This document shows, piece by piece, positions 14,011 to 26,500 of a DNA stretch of 64,000 bases. The translations under genes were made by a program, and so were the position numbers. Position 1 is the first letter of the stretch. Every line of letters starts with the position of its first letter. The DNA comes from Cardiocondyla obscurior (Eukaryota; Arthropoda; Insecta; Hymenoptera; Formicidae), in the NCBI RefSeq assembly GCF_019399895.1, contig NC_091880.1, positions 868,001-932,000 of the forward strand. Direction: 5' to 3'. Under the pieces are notes generated by a model that saw only the letters and a list, made by a program, of their open reading frames with translations, did not search any database and was not told where the DNA came from.

Positions 14011-17000
14011 ATAATGATCGTAACTTGAATAGGAAAAGTCATGCACGGGGCCACTTTGACCTAGGTTTATTTAGCGAAAAAGTTTTACGACTACAAACGA
14101 GCGGGAGAAAAGCGAGAAAACGCGTGGAAAGCACACGCATTACGTATACAAGGCCTCGTAAAAAGGTAATTGCATACGCCAGATCATACGGCCGGTTTCG
14201 CCGTGGCAGCGCGCGACATTTGGTCACGGCGAATGTAATAAAGCCGCGTTTACACCCCCGACGTGAAAATTTAATATAAAACAACAACAAATAGGGACGG
14301 TGCCGTTAAATCCGACACATTAAGTCGAAGTTACAACGTTATGCGTGCAATCACTTTGCAAATACAATTTATTTTTTATAAGAAAAGCTATATTTTTTTT
14401 AACCCTAAAAAATGGAACGACATCTCGGTCATTACGCTTCTTTTTGCATCTTGGGATTTAACGTATGCTTTTTAAAGTATTTTCTTAAATTGTTACGCCA
14501 GACGTTAAAATAAAATAAAAAAAAAATATGTTAAAAATATTTTCAGATAAAAAGAGAAATTATTAAATAGTACATTTTTCACAAATTGTTCCGAGTCACC
14601 GTAATTTAAAGAAGGGTTGAACGTGCATCAAATATGTTGAAAATAAAGTATTCTCGTAAAACTTTATAGACTACAAAATAATATACGTCACATCTTACTT
14701 ATTTCGACTAGAATACAAAATACTTAGTTTTTACTACAAGTTATATATCAAAATATTGTATTCAGTTTCAATTTTTTCCGCAACTTTTTGATTTAGAAAT
14801 GTATTCATCTTGCCTAAAACTCAATTCAGACTATTTTCATCGTGAAGAACAGCCTCAACGTCGAAATCAACTCAGAGATAGTAGCGCAATACCTTCGCAA
14901 AGCCTTCACCTACGGGAGTTTTCGCGTACAATGGATTCTACCTCTCGTTGTTTGTTCGCGCGCGTGTAGTCGCGTGACGGGACACTCAATCCACCTTCGA
15001 CGAATCGCTCGCATCTATGCGAAGATCGTAGCGTAAAGATAATTGCGGTACAAACTGCGCGCCTTACATATCCCCCGGTCAGAAATTACGTCTTCTAGGT
15101 AGTGCGATCAAATTTACGAGCGAGGCGACGCGAGGCACGTAATCGTCTCGTAAAAGCTATAATCGCGAGGCCTACATAAAACCCCTTGCGCGCACGAGAT
15201 CCTGAGACACCTTGCCACTAATCCTATCCTCGTGCCCGGGATTCCGTCGTTCCTTCCTACGTGCTGTATTGCCTGGGTTAATCCCGGAATATATCGTTAT
15301 CGAGAACACCTCCATTGCTCTATTCGAGAAGTTCGACACTACCTCGCGTAATAATTAAACGCGCGATAAAGCATAATCCGCAATTATTACTTTTACTCTT
15401 CACACTTTTAGACGGAAATTGAAATTCAGTACTTTAATTTTATTATTAAGAATTCTTTCTTTTTATTCACGTTAATATAAATGCAAATATTAATATATCG
15501 CACGGAAAGAGAACTTTGTGGCCCCCTTTCGGTTCTACTGAAAAAGAAAAGTTATTTATGACGGATAAAGTAGCGGTGCCCCGTCGGGATTTGATCCCTT
15601 TATTAATAAATGTTTAAAATAAATTGTGTAATTAAATTACCGACTAATTAACACTTGCAAATAACGTTGCAAAACCCAGGCAGCCTATAATACGCGTGCT
15701 ATTGTTCTTGCGCGGACGTTGCGCCAGTTTAATTTCTCCGAACTCTAACAAATTATTGCTTTTGCATATTATGCCGCGCGCCATTTGCCATACTGTGCTT
15801 CTTCGTATCCACCCACGGCACGTAAACGCAAAACATAAATGCATGCCGACGTGAGCTGTACTGCGATCGCATATAATAAGCTCAGACGTTATACCCAAAC
15901 CTGGGTGCAGCTGCAGACGCGTTCGCGCATTTATAGAAGTACAATACCCGACATATCCGGCCGATCGTCGGCTATAAATATCGAGATTTATCTTCGATTA
16001 AAGTGCAACCGATATTTTCCCGAGCAGAAATAATTCTGCGGCTCCGCGTTCCTTTCTTTCATCGCACACTTTTCGAATGCGGCGACAAGTTTATTCTACG
16101 AATTAAAAATTACGTAGGTACATAGAATTAAAATTATGTCTCTACGTAAACGCAGAACAAGAGAAAAGAAAATTTTATATAATCCTATATGATTTATTTG
16201 AAAATAATTTGCGGCACGTATATAGAAATACGCGAATATTACAAAAAAATTTTAAAATAATATCTCTGTAGCTTCAGGAGTTTTATTATTTCTCGTAAAA
16301 GAGATAATAAAGCTCTCCGTGTTCATTTTTGAGTTTCGATGATGGCTTCCTGATAGAATAATTCATACAGGCTGCGAACATTTATTTTGTTCATCGCGCG
16401 CTATACGCATATCGCAGGATGCAGCCGAGGTAATCCAATAAAGTCAATTATTCTATGGGGAATATTCCATTGTAGGAATATCGACGAATCATCAACGGCA
16501 GCAGGTGACTCGCTTTGTGAAAGGGATTGCGAAAGAACGAAAAAATCAAATTTAGCTGAAATTTCGGCGCAGATCGACGGTGGTGCGACGTGCTCGGACT
16601 TTTAACGCAGCTAGGAGTCGACACGTATACGTACTTCGCAACGCGAGCATGTCTAATACGTTTGTCGGGCAAGAACCATCAAATTAAACATCTTTCGGAT
16701 CAAAATTTATCTCAAACAAGTCGGAAGAGCGTTGAGTCGCGTCGAGCCAAAATATGTGAATCTAAAAATTATAGTAAATTCCGAAAAAATATTTTTGTAC
16801 GTTTGAAATAATACGACAATTCTTCAAATTTTGCAGATTATTCCGAATTCAAATAATAAGAAATAAATAATTTAATATATACATTTTAACTTTTTGTTGC
16901 AATTTGAATGACTTAACTTCTATCGCTAATTAAAGTTCGATCGAACACAAAGTGCACTGAATATTCTAACGCGTAACATGAGTTAATTGACGTTTGATGC

Positions 17001-19580
17001 AAATGGCTTTTAATGAGATTCCGCAAATCGTTTTCAAATAATCATTCACATAGTACTCGACATCGGATTTCGAAAGTGAGTGCCAATGCCGGTATTGCAA
17101 AATTTATGTGTGCAGTTTGCTATGTTTAAGTTACATTACGAATTAAAAAAAAAAAAAAAAAGAAGAAGAAGAAAAAAGATATACTCGGACGTAATAATAA
17201 TTTTTTCTGTAAAAAGAAAAAGTCGGTCTATTTCTAATTTGGAAAATTCAAGAGATCCTTAAAAACATGCGCAGCCGACCACTTGCACACGCTTTTCATT
17301 ATGTCTATTAATCGCCATTCTTCTTTTGAGTAAAGAGAAAGACATGTATGCGCATAAAGATCCGTGTGGTTTCTCTTCATTAAGATCGGGTCAACGAACG
17401 AATATGCTAACGACTCCGTAAGGTTAATGAGTCTTTTGAGCGAGGCTACTCTCTTGTCGCGCGACTCTTCGGCAGACTAACTAAACACAGAACTACGTCA
17501 GAAACTAGTGACTTGAAGAATTTGCGGAAGACCTACGTACTTTGACAAACATAGGAACAAGATGCCACTTTGCATGACGCTGCTGATATTAAGACTGATT
17601 TGCAAATTTAATTATTGCGGTTTGATATAGCTAGACTTTTTTTCTTTTAATAAAAAAAAAAATACTAATAATAATAAAACGAAATGCAGAAATATTTTTC
17701 ATTATTGAGACAATGTTATATTAAAAAGGTAAATATCAGAATAGAAATAATATTCTTAGTAATTGGAACGTCTGGGCTAGAGTAGATAATGTGTAAAATT
17801 ATCGTAAATTATATAAATAATTTAGATATAAATTCATTTAAAATTCACCAGCTAGTTTTATAAAGAAATATTAATACGATTTATTCCTGTACCGATAGTT
17901 TCTTACAAAACGTAATGTAATTACATAAGAATTTTAGATATATTTAGCGAGAAGATCGAAAAGCACGATGTGGAGAATTAATTTAATATCAGCTCCAGTA
18001 ATATATTCTCGCAAAATGTATTTTGATACACACAATGTTTTAGAAATAATATCATATTACAAATAAAATTCATAATCCAAGCTTCTCAAGAGTTAAAAAA
18101 AGAAAAAAGCCAAAGAGAAAAAAAAAAGAAAATCCCGGTGGCGTAAAAAAAAAAATTTAAAAAACGCGTGTGCAGTGGAAAATTTCGCGCCGCTCCTAAT
18201 TTTCCTATCTCGATGGGGAAAAAAAAGTGCAATTTATATTTCGCTCGACAAAGCGGATATTCTTTTTGACTGGTTATCGCATGCCCATCTGGCTCCGTCC
18301 ATTGCCTCGAAGCAGATGAAGCCGGCAGGAAGCCACGCGAATGCAAATTAATGTTCGAACGTTATACGCGCGATAGGGGAGCGTTATGGCGCCGCGGCGG
18401 AGCGCGGCGCGTTTACGTCGGGCCTGGCCGGTTCGTCGTTTCTTTATCTTTATCGTCGCGGGAACGGCCGAGGAACCAGACTGTCGAGAACTGGCTCCAG
18501 GAGTTCGTTTTCGTGGTGGCTGCGCCGGAGCTCCTCTCCGAAACCGCCGCCTCCTTCCGCATAATGAGCTCGTTTGTATCGCCTTTATTGAGGAAAGAGA
18601 CGGGAACATATTCCTGCACCGAAGGGAGAATTTTCTTCCTTTCTTTCTTAGTTCCCGCATCGTGTGCTTACTTGCATTCTCAAGCACCGCGCTATTAACC
18701 GTTCGAGATTCTCGCAAATGACGTTTAAATGTATCACGACCAGAGGACACGAGCCGGTTAAATACTTAAAAAATATATTACGCTGCGCACTCTATCGTTG
18801 AATGATATTTGTTAACATAAAGATTATTTATTTGCCATACGTCCCGCGAAGTGGATGTAGATTTTACAATTACACGAACGATAGCTCACTGTGTATATTT
18901 AATAGCGCAACTTCTGCAGATGAAATTTTGAGTTAAGAGTACATTATTGCCGTTATAAAAATTTTCGCGATTATTAAAATTTATTTGCTGTGTTATGGGT
19001 TTCCTTTTCTACTTTTCATAATAAAAAAGAAGAAAAAAAAAAAGAAAAAAGTAAAGTTTAAAATCTCCGGTATGGCGCGGAGCGAAAGTTCGATGAACTC
19101 GCGAGATAACGCGGCAGGAAGGCCACTGAATGCGAGGCATCTGATCTCATATTAATGCAACGAGGCATCTCGAGGAGCAACCCAATTTCTACTGGGTCAG
19201 ATATTTTCCCGTGCTGTACCAGGGCGCTAATGCTGCAGCGCAACGCGGAGTCAACTCGCTGAATATCGCACGTGCTCGCGACGATATCTCGCGGAGCACA
19301 CGATAATTCACGTGGGAGCGAGCTATTAATAATCTTTCTTGACTTTCGAGCAAAAGCCGCGCGAGGCAAGAATGGATGAAGAAGCGCCATGTGAGTGTAA
19401 GACCGTGGAAGAGAGAGAAAGAGAGACACGGGTAAAGGACAGGAGAAGAGAGACGCAAGCACGAGCGCTCATTACGTCGCCGTTCTCGTGGCGCGAGATG
19501 AATAATTAATAACGCGAAGGGCATGCGAGCCGTGCTTTTGTACTACAAAATAGTTTCGTGTAAGTCAGGCAGGTAGCAGG
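14011..19580. other. Non-coding region, AT-rich with CpG islands
   Basis: No gene could be supported. AT-rich segments (14330-14830, 16080-16320, 17590-18070) alternate with CpG-rich segments (14840-15330, 18340-18720, 19070-19520). An A17 run at about 17145-17161 sits within a purine tract. Overlapping open frames at 18274-18750 on both strands reflect few stop codons in CpG-rich DNA. Confidence 0.55.
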
Positions 19581-19585
19581 ACATA

Positions 19586-19588
19586 CCT
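19586..19588 (-). promoter_or_regulatory. Minus-strand CAG/GTATGT junction (donor or ratchet-point candidate)
   Basis: On the minus strand GATTCTCATCAG is followed directly by GTATGTCC. The motif can be read as a splice donor with a good CAG exon end, or as a ratchet point in which an acceptor is immediately followed by a donor. The pyrimidine tract before it is only moderate. It lies about 420 bp downstream, in minus-strand sense, of the 44-nt exon at 20009-20052 and could belong to the same transcription unit. Confidence 0.25.
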
Positions 19589-20008
19589 GATGAGAATCGA
19601 TAAGCGAACTTATTAAGCCGTATGCGTACGTGAGTATTTTTCTCGATCGGCCCGTGGGTCATCGAATATCAACGTTGAAAATTCGTAATTTCATAAATGT
19701 CGCCGGTGCGTCATAAACGTGAAATGGGCCATCGTTGGCAAATTAAATAATTGCAGCAATTCGTTATAATTGCATCCTGACAATCAGTTAAATATCTAAT
19801 CAAATAAACGTTAACTGCGATTGTGAAGAATTAAATTGAATCAGTTATTTAAAGTCTTTGCTCTTTTAATGTTGAAAGTAATTTTAAATCACCAAATTAT
19901 TTCGTAATATTTTATTATTACCAGAAGAAGCCATGCGCGCGCTATGCACGCGCTATTTTTTAAGTTACCCTAATTGCAAATTACAAAAAACAAAATTATA
20001 TGACTTAC

Positions 20009-20052
20009 CAGTCTGCATGAGCATCAGCGGAGTTGTAGAATTCAGGCGTTGG
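20009..20052 (-). other. 44-nt internal exon, copy B
   Basis: On the minus strand a TTTTATGTTACAG acceptor precedes the 44-nt segment and ACTG followed by GTAAGTC closes it, so both splice sites fit the consensus well. The preceding intron (20053-20168) is only 116 bp. The same arrangement occurs 20 kb away (39-nt exon at 40054-40092), sharing AACTCCGCTG near the centre. One frame is fully open and includes FYNSADAHAD; the copy at 40 kb has NSAAAH at the same place. The two exons differ in length modulo 3 (44 versus 39), so if they feed a common downstream exon they are probably leader or alternative N-terminal exons. It contains ATGCTCATGCAG, a possible start codon. Function unknown. Confidence 0.65.
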
Positions 20053-20168
20053 CTGTAACATAAAATAAAATATATTATTGTAGACGTGTAAATTGGTTCA
20101 TAAAATTAATAAAATAAAAAGGGCAAAAGTTTTTATTTAATATTTTATTTTTTTTTATGTATATTCAC

Positions 20169-20385
20169 CTAAGAGTTGCTCCGCCGATGCAGGATGCCCG
20201 TCCCGGGCCTGCTCCTCCTCTCAGATGGGACGTGTCGAGCCATCCTTCCGCGCACAAGTAACTCGCGAACACCCCGACCGTGATTTTAATCGCGAAAATT
20301 TACTATGATCACTTTCGCGCGTCCCATGCTCGGCACTCGCGTTAAGAAAAATCGCGGGTATCAAAAAAACTCCGCCCGAATACTG
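20169..20385 (-). other. Candidate 5' exon, copy B
   Basis: On the minus strand this ends TCTTAG, followed by the donor GTGAAT at 20168. The last 130 bases or so align with the exon ending at 40214: AAATCAC, TGCGCGGAAGGA, CTGAGAGGAGGAG, GGCATC and GCGGAGCAAC are shared in order. One frame is also similar in protein terms (VRGR, then P-[A/S]-ERR, then GIL, then RSN), but in this copy it begins at an ATG and reaches TAG exactly at the donor. That frame would be an upstream ORF or chance similarity, so a 5' UTR exon is the best reading. The proposed 5' end rests on the TCAGT initiator at 20382-20386. Confidence 0.5.
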
Positions 20386-20386
20386 A
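20382..20386 (-). promoter_or_regulatory. Arthropod-type initiator (TCAGT)
   Basis: On the minus strand the sequence reads GTTCGTTCAGTATTCGGG. TCAGT is the common arthropod initiator core. It is placed 217 bp upstream of the donor of the copy-B exon and lies in CpG-rich DNA with no TATA box. The assignment is inferred from motif and position only. Confidence 0.3.
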
Positions 20387-22961
20387 ACGAACTCTCAGAA
20401 CGGCCGACGAACCGGCTGCGGTTCGTATTTGTATATTTTCAGCGTGCGACACTTCTCCTTCTAGTTTTTTAACGGAGATGTGATGTCAGGCTGGTGCTCC
20501 TTCGACGGTAGCCTTTTTCTGGATTGTCATCTGAAACAAAAAAAAGTCATATTTCATTAGCAAAAATGACAAAAATTAAACGTGCTGCGTTACAAATAAT
20601 TACAACTATTCTATGTGAAATATTCACTTCATAGATACCCGACACGTACACGTTATTGATCGCGAAGATCAGTTCGCATCAGCTAATATTGTATATTAAT
20701 ATACAGTTAACTATCCACGGCAGTCGACCGACCAGCACATATCTACGTTTCACGTGTTCACCGAGCGAGATGTGTACGCCGCGCGCGTGACCGACCGACC
20801 TCTACTCTAGATCACTGCGTGGCCGTAAAAATACTTTAACAAAAAAATTTTAGGCCTCACATTCCTATACCACGAACAAATATATCCCGAATCTATCGCG
20901 GACTGGTCGATCGAAATCCTCTTTCCTCGAGCCCGACTCTACTCGTCGACACTTCGTCTACGGTAACGAGACGCGAATTTAATGTAGGTACACGTGCACG
21001 AGGTTTTAACTTACTTCGTATCAAAAAGACGTGGTCGCCGGTACGCACAATTAATCCGGGAAAGAAGTTCACGCCAGATTACGTGCCCCTGGCCCGTCGA
21101 TTATGCGAAGATCTTTAATACGTACGGAGCACGTGCTGCGTACGTACGTTTCGCTCGACCACTGAACAAGGACAGACCGCGAGTGGGAGTAGTGGGGGAA
21201 CCGTAGCTCGCGCGCGGCACGTACGCCGCTTATCCTCCCTCCTCCCCCCGTCCCCCCCTGGCTACCTGTTCGTCTCTCTCTTTTTTTCTCACCTCTATAC
21301 AATTTAACGCGTTATAAAAAAATTTATATGTTGAATATTAATCGCAAATTGACCCGATACCGAATTATTAGTATTTAAAAAAAAAAAACGCAAACGCTTT
21401 AAAAGAACGCGGTGATTACGGGAGAAATGCGGCAAATTTCGCGCCTCGCACTTTGTAAAAATAACCAACGAGTTTGCGTGCTTTTGTATTCGAGATTTGC
21501 ATGACGATGTAAACTCGGTCTCAGAAATACGAATGCGCATATGTTGTAAGTGGACGGATCGCTGGAGTAGTGATAATATAAAAGTATATGTCGTAACTCT
21601 CGCGGAGTATGGGCTATTGCAGCGAGCTACTGACGTCATAAACAACTCAGAAAACTTCGATTGTGAAACTTTTCTATGGATAAGGTGGCAAGACGGCACA
21701 GAGCGCGGAGATTCCCAATATGCGTTATACACCGCGCTCGCCCCAGTCCGGAAACAAATGTCACTGAACTATTAAAACTTCTAAACTCGCCGGCGGATCG
21801 AACGTAAATAATGCTCTCTGCTAGCACTAACTTGATTTATCGGCCCTCCCAACTTGGCTTTACTATCGGCGCGATTGCCGTGAAAAGAAGCGCGAGTAGC
21901 CGAGATATTCGTCTCGGCGAGGCGTGGAACCCGACGAGTAACGAGCGACGAAGAGAGAATTCGGAAATAATTAGATCTCTAAACGTCGGCGACAATCGCG
22001 CGAAATAAAACGTAGATTCTCGTTAAATTTAGAAAAATTCTTCGCGAAGCCACGGAAATCACCCTCTCATTCTTTCTCAGCACGGGCGATATACTGTTTG
22101 CGATAACGCTCCCGTTCGTTTTCACAATTTATACTTAAGACGACGACACGTACCGGAAAAAAGCGATGCGACATAACGTTTTCCGCCGCGGACAGCCCGC
22201 GCGAGAGTAATCGTAAAATACGGATATACCGCCGACGGGCGTGTTGGCGCATACATCTCGAATGCAACCGAGAACGCAGATTGCAGGTGTCAGCGGCTCG
22301 GTGGTCCTACGGTGAACTTTCGCCCGGCAGTATTTCATAAAAGTCGACGCTCCGCAACGGGTAAAGCAACTATACCGCCGTCCTTTTTCCCCATCGTCTC
22401 CCGTTCGCTTTTGCCAGCCCAGCCCACAGGCACCCGCCCGGTTCTTATAGCGACGCGGTTACTCGCGCAACAGCTAGTTTATTCAAATTTGACGTAATGT
22501 TTTCGTACAGGATCCCGCGCACTCGTCCGTGCCGTGGAAGATACTCTTCTCGCCCCCTTTGGCGGCGCATATTGAATTCCGCGGTGATTTCCGGATTCGA
22601 GATTCGCGGTAATATCGCAGCGCATCAAAGATGCACTTGACGAATAAGCGAGATATTTAAAATAAACAAGAAATTGAAATAAACTCGATATAAAACGCAA
22701 AATTGATTTACAGATTTATCTTAACCATTGAAAATTATATAAACTTTAAAACATTTTTAATATTTATCTTCTAATTAATAAATCCTATTAATCTCACTTT
22801 TTTCTGCGACTTATTTTTATCCGCAAAAATCTCGGGTATCCCTGTACATTACAGGCGTCACACGTTTACGAATATCTTTTTTTTCGGGTGAACGTGGTAG
22901 GAACTAACGTTTTATCCGCGCGCGTACCTCTTCCGTGTGACAGAATCGCGTCCGATTATCT
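20387..22961. other. Non-coding, CpG-rich flank of the copy-B exon
   Basis: This is the presumed upstream flank of the minus-strand exon pair. It holds a pyrimidine-rich tract at 21231-21290 and a minus-strand donor-like GTAAGT at 21014-21009 preceded by open frames without an acceptor or ATG. Nothing else can be assigned. Confidence 0.45.
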
Positions 22962-23052
22962 ATGGCGTTCGGTGCCGATCCTATACGTCAGATGAAGCGC
23001 GTTCCCATGAAGAGGGAGGCACGATGGAAGATCATCTCGCTTTATACGTTCC
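22962..23052 (+). CDS. Weak candidate first coding exon (unrecognised)
   Basis: An ATG opens a frame of 30 codons plus one base, ending TTCC before GTACGTGT, a possible donor. Its phase fits the exon at 23505-23563, whose open frame needs exactly one base from the previous exon. The peptide is basic (MAFGADPIRQ, then Met/Lys/Arg-rich) with no domain recognised. The frame also stays open past the donor to 23465, so an unspliced frame of 167 codons is an alternative. A second frame (22937-23308) is open over the same DNA, which lowers confidence. Confidence 0.18.
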
Positions 23053-23504
23053 GTACGTGTCCACCACGGACTACGATTATATGGCCGCGCGTCCTGTATT
23101 GTCCTCGCTTATTTATCGTTGCGAATGCGATACAATTCCGAGGGTCTCCGATACTACGGCTACGAGATACGTGGATTCTCCCAATGATTCAGATTCCCCC
23201 TGTGTCCTTTCTACTGGCCGGCCAGATAGCGCGTTACATCGATATGGAATCCTGCGTGATCCCCGAACCGTTGCTACAGATGCTAAGAAAGAGCGAGGAG
23301 ATGTATAGCTCGCCCGATATTCTACAAATTTATCTGTATGGCATATTCCGGACGGTTACCGCGTACGAACGTCTCCAAACCGCCATTATTTTGTATAATT
23401 TACGTCTCGCGTCACTTTTTGAAAAAAATTACATGTATGCTTTATTCAAATTTACATTTAATTAAATGTGTTGAATTAACGTTACTTTCATTTGCTTGTT
23501 TCAG

Positions 23505-23563
23505 GTACGTACAAGAACTTTTTAGCGACATCGACTTGCGAATCTAGCGACTGGCAAAAGCAA
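23505..23563 (+). CDS. 59-nt candidate exon starting with a splice-donor motif
   Basis: The acceptor is strong: CTTTCATTTGCTTGTTTCAG ends at 23504. The exon begins GTACGTACAAG, itself a donor-like sequence, and ends GCAA before GTACGTATT at 23564. Only one of three frames is open; it reads TYKNFLATSTCESSDWQKQ after a split first codon and ends in phase 0. This is either a normal small exon or a recursive-splice exon that regenerates a donor after the first splicing step. No family was recognised. The partner exons are uncertain: 22962-23052 upstream and 40802-40902 downstream fit by phase only. Confidence 0.35.
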
Positions 23564-26500
23564 GTACGTATTACAGCTTTACAAAGTCGTTCACCATTGA
23601 AAATAATACTGAAATTAACTGCACGTAAAATATAGAAGACGATAAAACAAAAGCGATAAGTGTATTCGACTTTAACCATTATTTCGCAGAACGTTTCTTC
23701 TAAATAACGTGACGTGTTTCTCGAACTATTTTCAAAAATAGCGCAACATATCAAAAGAAATACTTCGATATTCCGAACAATCGCGGAAATTGCAAACTTT
23801 CCTTGACTACGTATCGGTACGAGAAGAAATGTGAAAAGTTACCGATGCACTTGCTAGATAAATACTTGGCGAATGGGTCAACCTGTGGCACGAAGTAGTT
23901 CGTGACTCGAAGACGTAATTCTTTTCTAATACTCTACGATCGAGCTATCGGAGATCGCGAAATGTAGGTCGCCGTACGTCTAAAGCCCGGTGCGCGGATG
24001 ACATGACTTTTAATGGACAGCCGGCTAAAAAGCGCACCAAAAAAGATACGGAAAGGCGTGCGCAGATGGAACTTTTATCGTTCAGTAGCGGAGACGATCC
24101 CAGCCGCCCGATCCGCCATCCTCGGCTCTCTATTCTTTTCTCATTGTATTCGTGCCTATGTCGTCGTCGTCGTAGACGGCGATGCCCGTTGACGACGAGT
24201 CTTGTAATCAAAAAGTCATTATCCACGGTTGCCTCCGACTCCGACAACTTTCCCGTTACCGGGTCCAACCACAATTCCTCCGAGTTCCTGGCATCGGGAC
24301 GATGCGAAATGAGAGACAATGATACTACTTCGTATTAATTTCCCTCTTCGTACTACGAGGTCCCCTCTTGTCCCTTTCGCCCAACGGAACATCCACCGTC
24401 GTACCCGAGCCGTGTTCCGCTCCCTTCCGTTATCGTCGAGCGAAGTTCCTATTGTTGAAACGCTTGTTTTCATCTTCCGTTTCTCCCGCCCAATCTTGCA
24501 CCGTCTACCCGGTTGCACGTTCACCTTCGGCGTGGCAGCGACACGGGAGCCAGCGTCTCGGCGAGATTTTAACGCGGCACGCGAAATACTTCGACAGATA
24601 CATCGCGACGATAGCATAACCGGAGCAGAACGCGGAATTATTACTCGCGATGTAATTACGTCGCACCTGCTTTAAAGCTTCGAACGAGAATGCGCTTGTT
24701 AAATAATGCGAGAACCAACTCGAGTTAGTTGGTCGAACTGTTGTTGCCGTTATTATTTTTAGAGCGCGTTGAATTTCTTCGTATCCGCGAAAATCGATAT
24801 TTCGGGCGAACGAAATTTTGAACCGCTAATAAAAGAGCGACTACATCGCACCTCTGCGGAACTCTATTTGACGACACATTATTTAAATCAGCGCCATGCT
24901 TGTTTGCTGTCTCTGTGTACACGTAAATACATCCCCCTCTGCCCTTGCAACCTCTCCCCTATACCGCAGCCACCCAGCGCATCCCTTTCTAAATCATTGA
25001 AAAGAGACGGCGTTCACCGGCGTTGATCATACTGTGACAATTTCAATGATGGTAGATCACGTGGTGGCAATCATCCCGTAAACTAGATTTCCGCGTTTGC
25101 CTTCGCCGCTTCGACAACTCGAAAACGTTGACGCGATACGTTATTTCATTCACCTAATTCGTTCGCAACGATTATAAAATCTGTTATAAAAAAAATATAC
25201 TTCAACAATTTGGCATTGCGACAAGCGCTCTTTTTTTTTTTTTCTTTTTTTTTTAACGACTGAAAACTTGCAGCTTTCGCGCCATTATCGAGTACTTTAC
25301 GCGTTCGATCGCGAAGAATGAGTGCTATCGCACGAAAGAGCTTTCCTACTCTTTCATTTTATCTTAATGTCCGTCTAAAGTAAACGCCTTAAAACTCTCT
25401 CGGGCTATCTTCGGTATTGGTAATTCATGCTGACTGCCAGGTATCTGCGAGACATGTTTATGCCAAACGATTTCGCGAAATGACTCACTCGGTTGTTCCA
25501 AAGCAAAGACGTAGGAGGGAAAACGGCCAGGAGGAAGCAAAGCCGACAGAAATACGATGGGATACAAGGGGGAAGGACGATATTAAGATAGGTATTGAGA
25601 TATTCAACTCCATTAGCGTTGTACAGCAAGAACCTCTGGGAATCGTTAAAGATTCGGCTGACAATGCCGAGAAATACGAACCAGTAGTGAGCATCAATAT
25701 ATAAGCGAGGACACCAAAACGCACCGCAATATGCACGCGAGACGTAAATATCACGTTGTTAAATTAATCACTTTTATCTTACGCGCTTCTCGCGTCGTTT
25801 TTATTTCAAAGTAACGCGTTTAATAGTAGGTACGCAATAATAATTAAATAATAATAATGAATGAAAATAATTTTTGAACGGAAGCGTCTTGTTAGGAAAG
25901 ACGGAGTGCCCTCCCGATAACAATCGATTTTCCCTACTTGCCGATGGTATCAGCGAGCACTTCAAACACCAGAAAACGTCGAGCTTATCGCGAATGCAGT
26001 CGCTTTTGTATGCGCGAGCATGCACAGGTGTAAACCGGTAGCTCGGTGTTTACAACCGCGATATTCCTTTTATCGAGTCGCCTCTAGATGCGCGTCGCAG
26101 CGACGCTGCAAGCTTCTACGATTTTCAAAGTGCTTCGTTATTCGTGCATCGATACTTTTTCTCTTGGAAACGAATTCAACGATATCCTCCGAACGGAGAA
26201 AATTCCCGCGACACTTTGACGTTATCGCATCGCGCAGACCCCGAGACTATTGCCCGTTACATCGGCACGCGTTACTACGGAACGGTCTTACGATCGTTAC
26301 CGATTCGCCACAAATTATTAACGATACTTTCATTACGGAAATGTAACTTCGCATCGCAATCGTCGGTAATTAAAAGTAGGAATCTGACGGCGAGGTTTAC
26401 GCTCAACGTAAAGAACCCGGTATATCGTTTTTCCATCGACCCAGAAAGCTCACGGTACCGATGAAATTGCGAGACGATCTGGTCGCGATTGCGGCCGGAA

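Noticed and set aside
22937..23308. 123-codon frame overlapping the 22962 frame
   Set aside because: Two overlapping frames on the same strand cannot both be supported, and neither continues with clear splice sites in this reading.
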